Shown here: piece by piece, positions 43,044-52,354 of the stretch
Position numbering within the stretch: position 1 is the first letter of the stretch
How the letters are laid out: each line of letters starts with the position of its first letter
From: Gemmatimonadaceae bacterium
GTDB taxonomy: Bacteria > Gemmatimonadota > Gemmatimonadetes > Gemmatimonadales > Gemmatimonadaceae
DNA: 64,000 nt
Direction of reading: 5' to 3'
Assembly: GCA_025934775.1 (NCBI GenBank)
Contig: JAICWO010000013.1
Span: 103,275 to 167,274, forward strand
Position numbers and translations under genes: made by a program
The notes under the pieces: model-generated
Database searches by the model: none
Seen by the model: only the letters and a program-made list of their open reading frames with translations
Told to the model about the DNA's origin: nothing

Positions 43044-43913
43044 TTATCCGGCGCTGGCGCGGCGGACGGCCTGCGTGAGGGCCCGGCGCGCGAGCACCTC
43101 CGCGAGCTGGCGCCGGTACCGGGCATCGGCGTGAATGTCGGCCGGCGGGTCGAGCGCGTCGCGCGCCGCCTCGGCGACGGACCGGATCGCGTCCTCCGCC
43201 GGCTCGCGGCCGACGAGCGCGTCGGCCGCCGCGGCGAGAATCGGACGGTCCGCGACGCTGATCAGCGCGAGTCGCGCCCTCGCGATGTGCCCTCGAGCGT
43301 CGAGCGTGACGTCGGCGGCGGCACCCGCGAGCGCGAAGTCGCCGTGACGGCGCGCCACCTCGAGAAACGCGCTGCCCGACCGCGGCGCGCGAGCCGGAAG
43401 CTCCACCGCGACGAGCAGTTCGCCCGGCTCGAGCGCCGTCGCGAACAGTCCGGTGAAGAAATCCCTCGCCGCGATTCGGCGCTCGCCCCCGCGGCTGCGC
43501 GCCACGAATGTCGCGTCGAGCGCGAGCATCACGCCCGGTACCTCGGCGCTGGGATCGGCGTGCGCGATGCTGCCGCCGATCGTGCCGCGATTGCGAATCT
43601 GTGGGTGGGCCACGTGCGGCATCGCCTCCCTGAGGAGCGGCGCGAAGTCGCGCACCAGATCGGAGCGCTCGACCGCCGCGTGCCGCGTCATCGCGCCAAT
43701 GCGAATGCCGCCGCCGGGCGATTGAGAGATTCCTGATAGATCGCCGGCCGCGTTCAGATCGACGAGCGCCGCCGGCTGCGACAGGCGGAAGTTCATCGCC
43801 GGAATGAGACTCGGCCCGCCGGCCAGCGGCTTCGCGTCCGGATGCTCGGCGAGGAGCGCGAGCGCGTCGTCCAGCGACGACGCGCGATGATAGATGAACG
43901 TCGCCGGCTTCAC
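43044..43913 (-). CDS. Molybdenum hydroxylase medium subunit, FAD-binding (CoxM/CutM-like)
   Basis: A 289-residue FAD subunit: FIYHRASSLDDALALLAEHPDAKPLAGGPSLIPAMNFRL with the FAD pyrophosphate loop AGGPSLIP, then VAHPQIRNRGTIGGSIAHADPSAE with the second FAD loop (TIGGSIAHADP), and a C-terminal CO-dehydrogenase flavoprotein domain. It takes electrons from the 2Fe-2S subunit. ATGA overlap with the large-subunit stop shows translational coupling. Confidence 0.93.
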   Translation of the reverse strand: MKPATFIYHRASSLDDALALLAEHPDAKPLAGGPSLIPAMNFRLSQPAALVDLNAAGDLSGISQSPGGGIRIGAMTRHAAVERSDLVRDFAPLLREAMPHVAHPQIRNRGTIGGSIAHADPSAEVPGVMLALDATFVARSRGGERRIAARDFFTGLFATALEPGELLVAVELPARAPRSGSAFLEVARRHGDFALAGAAADVTLDARGHIARARLALISVADRPILAAAADALVGREPAEDAIRSVAEAARDALDPPADIHADARYRRQLAEVLARRALTQAVRRASAG

Positions 43914-46762
43914 GAGGCCGCTCCCGTTGGCGTGCTCGCCGCTCCCCGGGCGCGAAGCGAGCGCTCGAGGGCCTTGAGCGCCTGCGCGCTCATCGCCTTG
44001 CTCACGGAGTCGAGCATGCGCTGCCCGACGGCGGCGATCGTGCCGCCAACCTGGAGCTCGGCGCTGTACGACATTCGCGTGCCTGCGCCATTCGACGCGA
44101 GCCGCACGCGCGCGGTGCCGGAGACGAAACCGAGCTTGCCGCGCGCCTCGATGCGCATCGCGTATTGCTCGCCCACGATCTGGTCCGCGACGACCACTTC
44201 GAGCGCGAACTCCGCGGCGGACACCGGGCCGATGCCAACGTCGAGCACACCGTCATAGCGATCGCCGTTGCGGTCGAGTCGTTTCGTGCCCGGCATGACG
44301 CTCGCGAGCACGCGCGGGTCGAGCAGCAGCGCGTACACGTCCCCGGGCGATCCGCCAAAATCGTACGTCCCCTCGAGGCAGAGCGCACGTCCGCGCGCTG
44401 ACGGCGCGGCCGCCGGAACCGGGCCGACGCGCCGCGAGTCCGCGATCAACGTGAAAAGCCGCGACGGCGACAGCGGAATCTCCGTGATCTCGACGCCGGT
44501 GCCGGCCAGCGCATTCTCCACCGCCTGCGCGAACAATGCACCCGTTGGGATCGCGCCCGCTTCACCGACGCCCTTGGTGCCGAGCGGATTGAGCGGCGAC
44601 GGCGTCTCGACATGTCCGAGCTCGATCGCGGGCACGTCGAGCGCGGTGGGGAGCAGATAGTCCATGAACGACGCGTTGAGCAGTTGCCCGCCGTCGTCGA
44701 ACACGAGCTGCTCGTAGAACGCATTGCCGATCCCGAACGCGACGCCGCCGTGGATCTGTCCTTCGACGATCATCGGGTTGAGCTGCGTGCCGCAGTCGTG
44801 CACGACGACGTAGCGCTTGATCTCGACCTGCGCCGTCTCGCGATCGACCTCGACGATCATCGCGTGCACGCCGTTCGCCGTGCTGCCCCGCTCCGGCCCG
44901 AAGTACTTCGTCGCCTCGAGCCCCGGCTCGGTGCCGGGAGTCACGCCGCCGCGCAGCGGATTCGCCTTCTGCGCGAGCTCGCCCAGCGTGAAGCCTTTCG
45001 AGGGATCGCGTTCGAGATAGACCCGGCCGCCGCCGATCGAGACGTGCTTCGGTTTCACGCCCAGCAGCTCGGCGGTCTTCGCGATCGCCTTCTCGCGCAC
45101 CGCGGCCGCCGCCGCGTGACACGCGCTCCCCGCCACCACCGCGCCGCGGCTCGCGAACGTGCCCGTGCCCCACGAGAACGTGCGCGTGTCGCCGGTGACG
45201 ACGTGCACCTCGTCGGGCCCGACGCCGAGCTGGTCGGCGACGATCTGCGCGAACGACGTGAAGTGCCCCTGGCCCTGCGTGCCGACGCCGGTGGCGAGCC
45301 GCACGCGTCCGCTCGGCTCCACGGTGACGCGCGCGCCCTCGTACGGTCCGATGCCGGTGCCCTCGACGTAGGCGACCACGCCGATGCCGAGCTGCCGCCC
45401 CTCGGACCGGGCGCGCGGCTGCTCCTCGCGCACGAAGCGGTCGTAGCCGATCAGCGCCGACGCCTTGGCGAGCGCCGGCTCGTAGTTGCCGCTGTCGTAG
45501 ACCAGCGGTTTGAAGTCTTGAAAGATGATTTTGTGATCGTACGGAAATTCGCCCGGCCGGATGAAGTTCCGCCGCCGGATCTCGAGCCGGTCGATCCCGA
45601 GCTCGCGCGCGGCGAGGTCGAGGAGGCGCTCCATCACGAAGACGCCGTGCTGCCGCCCCGCGCCGCGCACCGGCGTGACGATCGGCGTGTTCGTGAACAC
45701 CGCCGTGAACTCGCTCGAGTAGTTGGGCACCTTGTACGGCCCGAGGAGCGTGCACTGGCTGTTGATCGGCACCGTGAGGCCGTACGGGTCGTACGCGCCG
45801 GTGTCGTGCAGAAAGACGTCGTGCACGCCGAGGATGCGTCCGTCCTTCGCGAGCGCGATCTCGGCGTCGTGAATCTGCGAGCGCTCCTGCGTCGTCGCCG
45901 TGAAGTTCTCGCGCCGATCCTCGATCCATTTGACGGGCCGCCCGATCGCGCGCGCGGCCCACGGGATCACGACCTCCTCGGGATAGAACATCATGATCTT
46001 GGGCCCGAAGCCGCCGCCGACGAACGGCGCGATCACCCGGACCTGGGATTCGGGAAGGCCGAGCATCGCCGCGAGTCCATTGCGGATCGGGATCGGCGCC
46101 TGCGTCGTATCCCAGATCGTCATCTCTTCGGCCGACGCGTCCCACGCCGCGACGACGCCGCGATTCTCGATCGCCGCCGATGCGCCGCGATCGTAGTGGA
46201 AGCGTCGTTTGATGACGCGATGCGCCTTGGCGCGCGCCTTCGCGTAGCTGCCCGTCGTTTGCAGTGCGTGCGCGGCCACGTTCGAGTCGAGCTGCTCGTG
46301 GATCCGCGGCGCATCCGGCGCGAGCGCCGCCTCGAGTTGCACCACCGCGGGGAGCGGCTCGGCGTCGACGATGATGTCCGCGAGCGCGTCTTCGGCGACG
46401 TACCGGCTCTCGGCGATGACGACCGCGATCGGTTCGCCGACGTAGCGCAGCTTACCGCGCGCGAGCGGCACCTGCGGCGCGTGCCGGAATACGAGATCCG
46501 GAATGGGCGGCGGCGGCACGAGCAGCGGCCCCGGCGCCCAGTAGTCGCCAAGGTCGTCCGCGGCGAACGCGGCGATGACGCCGGGCCGTTGCCGCGCCCG
46601 CGAGAGGTCCACCGCGCGGAGACGCGCGTGTGCATGCTCGCTCCGGAGAAAGGCGGCGTGGAGCATGCCGGGGAGATGCACGTCGTCCACGAACTGCGCG
46701 CGGCCGGTGAGGAGGCGCGCATCTTCGTTCCGCTTGACCGGCTGGCCGACGAGCCGCGTCAT
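43910..46762 (-). CDS. Molybdenum hydroxylase large subunit fused to a CoxG (SRPBCC) domain
   Basis: A 950-residue protein; ATG overlaps the small-subunit stop (ATGA). Residues about 1-790 are the molybdopterin-cytosine-dinucleotide subunit of the xanthine/CO dehydrogenase family: RNEDARLLTGRAQFVDDV, the active-site loop TPVRGAGRQHG, VGTQGQGHFTS (cofactor binding), and the catalytic Glu in GTKGVGEAGAIPTGA. The loop lacks the CSFR of true aerobic CO dehydrogenase, so an N-heterocycle or aldehyde substrate is more likely. Residues about 800-945 are an added CoxG/SRPBCC domain (EGTYDFGGSPGDVYALLLDPRVLASVMPG, SYSAELQVGGTIAAVGQRML), normally a separate protein. Confidence 0.93.
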   Translation of the reverse strand: MTRLVGQPVKRNEDARLLTGRAQFVDDVHLPGMLHAAFLRSEHAHARLRAVDLSRARQRPGVIAAFAADDLGDYWAPGPLLVPPPPIPDLVFRHAPQVPLARGKLRYVGEPIAVVIAESRYVAEDALADIIVDAEPLPAVVQLEAALAPDAPRIHEQLDSNVAAHALQTTGSYAKARAKAHRVIKRRFHYDRGASAAIENRGVVAAWDASAEEMTIWDTTQAPIPIRNGLAAMLGLPESQVRVIAPFVGGGFGPKIMMFYPEEVVIPWAARAIGRPVKWIEDRRENFTATTQERSQIHDAEIALAKDGRILGVHDVFLHDTGAYDPYGLTVPINSQCTLLGPYKVPNYSSEFTAVFTNTPIVTPVRGAGRQHGVFVMERLLDLAARELGIDRLEIRRRNFIRPGEFPYDHKIIFQDFKPLVYDSGNYEPALAKASALIGYDRFVREEQPRARSEGRQLGIGVVAYVEGTGIGPYEGARVTVEPSGRVRLATGVGTQGQGHFTSFAQIVADQLGVGPDEVHVVTGDTRTFSWGTGTFASRGAVVAGSACHAAAAAVREKAIAKTAELLGVKPKHVSIGGGRVYLERDPSKGFTLGELAQKANPLRGGVTPGTEPGLEATKYFGPERGSTANGVHAMIVEVDRETAQVEIKRYVVVHDCGTQLNPMIVEGQIHGGVAFGIGNAFYEQLVFDDGGQLLNASFMDYLLPTALDVPAIELGHVETPSPLNPLGTKGVGEAGAIPTGALFAQAVENALAGTGVEITEIPLSPSRLFTLIADSRRVGPVPAAAPSARGRALCLEGTYDFGGSPGDVYALLLDPRVLASVMPGTKRLDRNGDRYDGVLDVGIGPVSAAEFALEVVVADQIVGEQYAMRIEARGKLGFVSGTARVRLASNGAGTRMSYSAELQVGGTIAAVGQRMLDSVSKAMSAQALKALERSLRARGAASTPTGAAS

Positions 46763-47253
46763 TCGGCCGCTCCCGGCGCGGCGCCGGCCTCGCGCATGCG
46801 CTCCGCGGCGAGCGCCACGGCCTTCACGATGTTCGCATAGCCCGTGCACCGGCAGAGGTTGCCAGAAAGCGCATGACGAATCTCTAACTCGCCGGGCGAC
46901 GGGTGGTCGCGCAGAAACGGCACGAGCGTCATGAGCATCCCCGGCGTACAGAAGCCGCACTGGAGCGCGTGCGCGTCGCGAAATGCCTCCTGGAGCGGAT
47001 GGAGCGCATGCTCGCTGCCGAGGGACTCCACCGTGTCCACGCGCGCGGCCTCCGCCTGCACGGCGAACATCAGGCACGAGCGGACCGCTTCGCCGTCGAC
47101 GAGCACCGTGCACGCGCCGCAGACGCCGTGCTCGCAGCCGACGTGCGTGCCGGTGAGCTCGACGTCGTGGCGGAGGAAGTCGCTGAGCAGCAGCCGCGGC
47201 TCGACCGACCGCTCGATCCGCCGGCCGTTGACCGTCAATGAGAGGGTCTGCAT
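46759..47253 (-). CDS. Molybdenum hydroxylase small subunit, two 2Fe-2S clusters (CoxS-like)
   Basis: A 164-residue iron-sulfur subunit. The ferredoxin-type cluster is bound by GCEHGVCGACTVLVDGEAVRSC, and the C-terminal cluster by CGFCTPGM and GNLCRCTGY. This is the complete Cys set for type I and type II 2Fe-2S centres. First gene of the leftward S-L-M-cyclase-amidase operon. No clear ribosome-binding site was noted before the ATG at 47253. Confidence 0.95.
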   Translation of the reverse strand: MQTLSLTVNGRRIERSVEPRLLLSDFLRHDVELTGTHVGCEHGVCGACTVLVDGEAVRSCLMFAVQAEAARVDTVESLGSEHALHPLQEAFRDAHALQCGFCTPGMLMTLVPFLRDHPSPGELEIRHALSGNLCRCTGYANIVKAVALAAERMREAGAAPGAAE

Positions 47254-47307
47254 TGGCGGATAGTACTACGCGGGACGCCGGACGGCGAGAGTCGCCGGCC
47301 GCGACCC

Positions 47308-47790
47308 TCAGTCTGCCTGGTTCCACATCTCCGTGTGCAGTCGCCACGCGCCGTCGGCGCCGCGGTGCAGCACGAGCAGCATCTTGCCGCGTCCGTCGAA
47401 CCGCTTGCCGTTCGCGAACGCCACGACCTGGTGCTCGGTGCACCATTCTGACGCCCACGCTCCTGACCCTTGAATGTCGAAGCACTCGAGCTCGAACGTC
47501 TGCATCTGCGCGCCAGGGTTGCCCGCGGTGACGCGCGTGAGGAACTCGGCGATCGCCGCCTTACCCGCGATCGGCTTCGTCGAGGGGAGGAGGCTCACTC
47601 CATCGTCCTCCCAGAGCGCGAGCGTCGCGGCGTTGTCCATGTGGCGCGTCGCCGAATCGAGCGCCCGGTTGAACGCGGCGATTCCGTCGCGGAGATCGCC
47701 CGCGGTCTGCGCGCGCGCGGGCGACGCGGCCGCGGCGAGTGCGGCGACCGCGGCGAGTCGGAAGGGCGCGGCGGCGCGAGTGAGTTTCAT
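47308..47790 (-). CDS. Exported SnoaL-like / NTF2-fold protein (SgcJ/EcaC type)
   Basis: A 160-residue protein with a Sec signal (LAAVAALAAAASPARAQ) and an NTF2-like domain: DGIAAFNRALDSATRHMDNAATLALWEDDGVSLLPSTKPIAGKAAIAEFL, then WCTEHQVVAFANGKRFDGRGKMLLVLHRGADGAWRLHTEMWNQ. This is the DUF4440/SgcJ layout, usually a ligand-binding or unknown enzyme fold. ATG overlaps the stop of the upstream BNR-repeat gene (ATGA), so the two are co-translated. Confidence 0.85.
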   Translation of the reverse strand: MKLTRAAAPFRLAAVAALAAAASPARAQTAGDLRDGIAAFNRALDSATRHMDNAATLALWEDDGVSLLPSTKPIAGKAAIAEFLTRVTAGNPGAQMQTFELECFDIQGSGAWASEWCTEHQVVAFANGKRFDGRGKMLLVLHRGADGAWRLHTEMWNQAD

Positions 47791-50700
47791 CGGCCGCACG
47801 CCGGCGCGCGCGGCGCCGTCCACGTGGGCACCTGCGCGCCATTCGCGTTCGCGCTCACCGACCGCTGCAGCACACGCAGCCGATCGAGCGCCGCGTCGAG
47901 CTGTTTGCATGGGCCGTCCACGCCCGCCACGATGCTGGGATCGGGCATGGCGTCGGCGATGAACTGGTCGGAGTACCGGCGGCCCAGATCGCGGTGCACG
48001 ATCCCGAGCTCGTTCGTCGCCAGCGCGGCGAGCTCGGCGTCGATGCCGCGCGCGGCGCCGGACCGCCGCAGCGCGTCAATGTAATTGACCGCCTCGTAGC
48101 TCACCGTCAGGCCGGCCACCATGCGCTGCTCGAGATGGAACTGCGCCGCGAGCGCCGCCTGCGACACGTGCACGCGCGGATCCGGCACGATCGTGACCGG
48201 TTGCGAGTAGCTCTTGCCGTCGACGGTGAGTTTGGCCGTGTACGTCCCGGGGAGCACCATGGGGCCCACGATCGTCGAACGGTACGTGTGGCCCGGGATC
48301 GCGTGCCAGTTTAGCGTATACTCACGATAGTCGAGCGGCGTGCCGTAGTAGCCGTAGTTCAGCGTCGGCGGATCGGGATAGCGGAGATCCCAGTTGATGC
48401 GGTGCATCCCCGCCGCGGTCGAGAGCACTGTCGGCGACGCGAGCCAGTACTCGGGCACGTTCGGCATGACCGTGTCGGCCGGCGGCGCCATGCTCGAGAA
48501 CTCTCGAACGACGCGGCCCACGGCGTCGCTGATCGTGAGCGTCACCGGCCCGGCGGCGGCGGACGGGAGATCGTAGTCGAGGATCGCCCCCTCCGGCGGA
48601 TTCGCGCCGACCACCATCTCCGGCGGCAGCGGCGTATCCTGGGTGTTGTCCCATCGCACCCGCACGACGGTGTCCGGCTTATACAAGAATGCTGATGCAT
48701 GCGCCGCGTCCGCGGCCGCCGCCGCGCGGGCCTGGCGCAGCGGAGTCACGTCGTCGAGAATCCAGAAGCCGCGGCCATAGGTCGAGATCACCAGGTCGCT
48801 TCCGTGCACCGTCATGTCGCTCACGACGGTGGTCGGCAGAGTGAGCTCGAGCGACTGCCAGTGATCGCCGCGATCGAACGAGACGTAGGCGCTCGTCACG
48901 CTGCCCGCGTAGAGCAAGTTCGGATCGACGGGATCCTCGCGCACCACGCGCATCGTGCCGTCTTCCGCCAATCCATTCGTGATCTCGGTCCACGTGTGAC
49001 CGTAGTCCGTGGTGCGGTACAGGTGCGGCCGACCATCGAAGGATTGCGCCGCGATGTACGCGGTGCCCGCGTCGGCGTGCGAGGCGTCGATCACGTTGAT
49101 GCTGCCTGCCACGTTCGGCGGGGTCACGTTCGTCCACGTGCGGCCGCCGTCGCGCGTCACGTGCACGAGCCGTGTGCTCGTCCCCACCCAGATCACGTTC
49201 GCATTGACCGGCGACGGCGCGAGCGCGGTGATCGAGCCGCCCGCCGCGGGCGCGCCCACGCCTCCGCCGGCGGCGGCGGTGTTGTCCGCGTCCTGCCTCG
49301 CCGCGAGATCGGGGCTCATGATCCGCCAGTGCTCGCCTTCGTCGTTCGACACGAGCACGTGCTGCGCGCCCATGTACAACGTGTGCGGGTTGGCCGGCGA
49401 GAACGCGAGCGGCGGCGCTCCCCCGAATCGATCGGTCGGCGCCGGCTGGTAGAGCACCACGACCTGACCCGTGGTGCGATCGTATCGGCGCAGCACGTGA
49501 TACCAACCCTGCGTGAACATGTACCGCTTGTCGGCGGGATCGGCGATCAGGAACCCGTTCTCGAAGCCGCCCGCGGGCGACCAGTCGTTCGGGCGGATCT
49601 CGCCGAAGTCGCTCCGGCTGTCGACGCACGCGGTCCCCGAGTCCTGCTGCGGTCCACAGACGTGATATGGAAAGTCATAATCCGTCGCGACGCGATAGAA
49701 TTGGCCGTTCACGATTCCATAATAGGGCGTGAAGCTCGCGCCGCCGTCCACGGAGATCGCCGCGCCCTGGTCCACGCCGGCCATCATCCGCTTCGAGTTC
49801 GTCGGATCGATCCAGAGAAATCGTGGGTCCGCGCCGCTCGGCGCGCCCCAGTACGACGCGATCGTGCGCCCCGCGTCCGTCGACCGATACATCGACGTGC
49901 CCATCAAATAGAGCACGTCGGGATGCTGCGGATCGGCGTAGATCTTTCCGCCGACGCTCGCCAGCCGCGACGTGCCGAACGTCCAGTGCCCGCCGCCGTC
50001 GTCAGAGCGGTACAGGCCGCGCGTCGCGGACGCGCCGCGGCCGCCGGTGCCGACGAGCGCGTAGAGGCGCTGGCCGTTCGTTCCCGATGCGACGGTGAAC
50101 GCGCTGACCCGCGCGCCCTGCGGGAGACCGTCGGCTCCGATCGGCTGCCACGTCGAGCCGCCACTAGTAGACTTGAATACGCTGCCGGACGACATCAGCG
50201 CGTAGACCATCTCCGGATGGGCGTAGTCCTCGTAGAGATCCGTCGCGCCGATCGCCGCCGACCCCTCGGCGGGCAGCACGCGCGTCCAGGTGCGGCCGCC
50301 ATCCGTCGTGCGATAGACGCCGCGCTCTCCGGCGTTTACATCATTCGCGCCGGCGCCGCCTCGGCCGCGGCCGAATCCGGCGCCCTGCGCGGCGACGAGC
50401 ACCGAGTTCGGATCGTTGGGCTGCACGACCACCGCGCCGATGTACATCGAGCTCGTCAACCCGATGTTCGTCCACGTCGCGCCGCCGTCGGTGGACTTGT
50501 ACATCCCCTTCCCCGGCGTGAACGACCACCCCGACGCGTTGCCGGTGCCGACGTACACGACGTTCGGCGACGACGGCGACGCGGCCACGGCGCCCACCGA
50601 TGCGACGTGCACGGCATCGAAGATCGGCTTCCACGTCGTGCCGCCGTTGGTCGTCTTCCACACGCCGCCTTCCGGCATGCCCGCGTAGTACGTCGTCTGA

Positions 50701-50918
50701 TCGCCCGGCACGCCCGCCGGCGCGGAGATGTATCCCGATCTCGGCGGTCCGATCGAGCGCCAGTGGAGCTCGGCGAACAGGGAGGGATCAATCGTCTGCG
50801 CGGATGCTGGCGCGGCGGTCGCGGTGGCGATCGTGACGACCGTGGCGATACGGGCAACAACGTTGGCAATGTTGGCAACGGCACCGAACGAGGCGAGCAG
50901 ACGAGCGGTGTTCGACAT
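47787..50918 (-). CDS. Large secreted BNR / sortilin-like beta-propeller protein
   Basis: A 1,043-residue exported protein. The start at 50918 (MSNTARLL) leads into a signal ending TAAPASAQ. Residues about 30-730 are sortilin/VPS10 or BNR repeats built around WxTxxGGxTW units: GGVWKTTNGGTTWKPIFD, KGMYKSTDGGATWTNIG, GVYRTTDGGRTWTRVLP, GLYRSDDGGGHWTFG and others, plus the YVGTGN strand. These form beta-propellers. The C-terminal third (about 760-1040) has Ig-like strands (GPVTLTISDAVGRVVREF). Similar proteins are annotated as exo-alpha-sialidase or glycosyl hydrolase, mostly without proof. Function in extracellular polymer binding is plausible only. Confidence 0.88.
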   Translation of the reverse strand: MSNTARLLASFGAVANIANVVARIATVVTIATATAAPASAQTIDPSLFAELHWRSIGPPRSGYISAPAGVPGDQTTYYAGMPEGGVWKTTNGGTTWKPIFDAVHVASVGAVAASPSSPNVVYVGTGNASGWSFTPGKGMYKSTDGGATWTNIGLTSSMYIGAVVVQPNDPNSVLVAAQGAGFGRGRGGAGANDVNAGERGVYRTTDGGRTWTRVLPAEGSAAIGATDLYEDYAHPEMVYALMSSGSVFKSTSGGSTWQPIGADGLPQGARVSAFTVASGTNGQRLYALVGTGGRGASATRGLYRSDDGGGHWTFGTSRLASVGGKIYADPQHPDVLYLMGTSMYRSTDAGRTIASYWGAPSGADPRFLWIDPTNSKRMMAGVDQGAAISVDGGASFTPYYGIVNGQFYRVATDYDFPYHVCGPQQDSGTACVDSRSDFGEIRPNDWSPAGGFENGFLIADPADKRYMFTQGWYHVLRRYDRTTGQVVVLYQPAPTDRFGGAPPLAFSPANPHTLYMGAQHVLVSNDEGEHWRIMSPDLAARQDADNTAAAGGGVGAPAAGGSITALAPSPVNANVIWVGTSTRLVHVTRDGGRTWTNVTPPNVAGSINVIDASHADAGTAYIAAQSFDGRPHLYRTTDYGHTWTEITNGLAEDGTMRVVREDPVDPNLLYAGSVTSAYVSFDRGDHWQSLELTLPTTVVSDMTVHGSDLVISTYGRGFWILDDVTPLRQARAAAAADAAHASAFLYKPDTVVRVRWDNTQDTPLPPEMVVGANPPEGAILDYDLPSAAAGPVTLTISDAVGRVVREFSSMAPPADTVMPNVPEYWLASPTVLSTAAGMHRINWDLRYPDPPTLNYGYYGTPLDYREYTLNWHAIPGHTYRSTIVGPMVLPGTYTAKLTVDGKSYSQPVTIVPDPRVHVSQAALAAQFHLEQRMVAGLTVSYEAVNYIDALRRSGAARGIDAELAALATNELGIVHRDLGRRYSDQFIADAMPDPSIVAGVDGPCKQLDAALDRLRVLQRSVSANANGAQVPTWTAPRAPACGR

Positions 50919-51021
50919 GGCTGAGGCGGAGAGGGAAGGCACGGTACCCACAACTGGGTACTCATGCACATTCGAGCACTCTTCGCGCAAGCCTCGATCG
51001 TCCGCGGCGCCTCGTAGGCTC

Positions 51022-51052
51022 GATCGGGTGGATGCGACGATCCCACCCGATC
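51022..51052 (-). terminator. Hairpin at the end of the nos operon
   Basis: Exact 10-bp inverted repeat (51022-51031 with 51043-51052), 8 bases beyond the stop of the cupredoxin gene on the minus strand and ahead of the BNR gene. There is no U-run. Likely transcription terminator or RNA 3'-end stabiliser for the nos transcript. Confidence 0.55.
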
Positions 51053-51059
51053 ACGGCAC

Positions 51060-51512
51060 TCACTGCACCACGAGGTGCCCTTTCATCCCGAGCGCGGAGT
51101 GCGGGTCGCACTGGAAGTAGTACGTGCCCGCCGGGAAGTTCACCAACACGTCGTAGGTCTGCCCCGGCAGTTGCAGCATGTCGCTCGGCGCGGCGGGATA
51201 GCCGCTCTTTCCAGGGTTCGAATCGGGCAGGAAGTGCACGTTGTGCACGCCGACCTTCAACGTATATCGGATCACGTCTCCCTGCTTCGCGGCAACTTCG
51301 CTCGGTGTGAAATAGTTGCCCTTCTCGTCGCTCGTGAGCGTGACGACGATGATCTTGCCGCCGGGGCCCGGCGTCACCGCTGCGCCAGTCCCGGTGGCGG
51401 CGGGTGCGGCGCTGGGTGCGGCCGTCGACTCCGTCGCGGGTTTCCGCTCGCCGCCGCAGGCTGCGATGAGCGTCAGAAGTACGGCGACTGAGAATACATG
51501 TGGGCGATGCAT
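51060..51512 (-). CDS. Blue-copper (plastocyanin-like) lipoprotein at the end of the nos operon
   Basis: A 150-residue lipoprotein (LTLIAAC, Cys19) with an Ala/Pro/Thr linker and one cupredoxin domain. Type-1 copper ligands are His in LKVGVHNVHF and the CDPHSALGMKGH loop (Cys, His, Met). It reads in the same direction 46 bases after nosY. A membrane-tethered type-1 copper protein there is a sensible electron donor to NosZ, as small cupredoxins or cytochromes are in other nos systems, or a copper handler; both are inference. Confidence 0.9.
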   Translation of the reverse strand: MHRPHVFSVAVLLTLIAACGGERKPATESTAAPSAAPAATGTGAAVTPGPGGKIIVVTLTSDEKGNYFTPSEVAAKQGDVIRYTLKVGVHNVHFLPDSNPGKSGYPAAPSDMLQLPGQTYDVLVNFPAGTYYFQCDPHSALGMKGHLVVQ

Positions 51513-51558
51513 AATTGTTCTCTAATGTGAGTGTCGGGGAAATGGAGAGAGACGGCGC

Positions 51559-52354
51559 TCAGAAGTCCTTTCGCGCGAAACTGCGCGCGCCGAGCGCGAC
51601 GGGCGCGGCGATCCACACGACGAGCGCCAGACCAGCCGCCGCTGTGCCGAACGAACCGCCGAAAAACCGCTGGAACACGGCACCGGTGTAGCCCATGAGC
51701 GCCGCGACGTCGAGACGGAGGAGGAGGAGCACCCGTCCCAGGTCGATGGGGTTGGCAAACGTGAGCACCAGCATCGGCCGCTCGAGCGGATAGTCCGCGA
51801 AGAGCGCGACGCCGATGAGCACCAGGCCGTCGTACACGAACGACAGGAGCAGCCACCACGCCGATGCTGATCCCCAGGCCGCGCAACCGATCCTCAGCCC
51901 GGAGCGCGATCACGAACGCCAGTGCGGTGAACAACGCCGTGAGCGCCGCGCCGACGACGAGCAGCGTCACGAACGCGCCCCGCGCAGGCCCGAGCGTCGG
52001 ATAGCGCAGCAACCCGGGCAGGCCGACGCCGCCGAGGAACGCTCCCGCCAGCGGAACGGTGAGCCCGAGATAGAGTCCGGCGAAGACGTGCCCGCGGCGC
52101 ACGGGCTGCGCGAGCAGCAGCTCGGTGAACTCGCGCGCGCCGTAGAGGTAGACCGTGCCGAGCACCAGCGTCACGAGCGGCACCACGAAGAGCACGACGG
52201 ACATGAGGCTGACCACCGCCTTCTCCGCCCCGCCCGCATAGCGAAAGAGCGCCTCGGACGCGACGAAGAAGAATCCTGCGTAAATCGCGAACCAGCGGCT
52301 GCGAACCGCGTCGCGGAGATGATACTCGACTACCCGGCGGACGATGCGTGTCAC
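51559..52354 (-). pseudogene. nosY: nosY ABC permease with an apparent 1-base frameshift
   Basis: The GTG at 52354 overlaps the nosF stop (GTGA). Translation gives a good NosY from VTRIVRRVVEYHLRDAVRSRW through RAEDRLRGLGISIG. The homologous continuation (WWLLLSFVYDGLVLIGVALFADYPLERPM to GYTGAVFQRFFGG and the end ARKDF) is in another frame. Removing one base, the G opposite 51859, joins both parts into a 264-residue protein close to the NosY norm (about 276). The membrane helices and the closing ARSFARKDF motif are otherwise intact. This is a real inactivation or a sequencing error. NosY is the membrane part of the NosFY transporter needed for CuZ assembly. Confidence 0.85.

Noticed and set aside
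43910..46762. True aerobic CO dehydrogenase (CoxL form I)
   Set aside because: The diagnostic CSFR active-site loop is absent; the loop reads VRGAGR.
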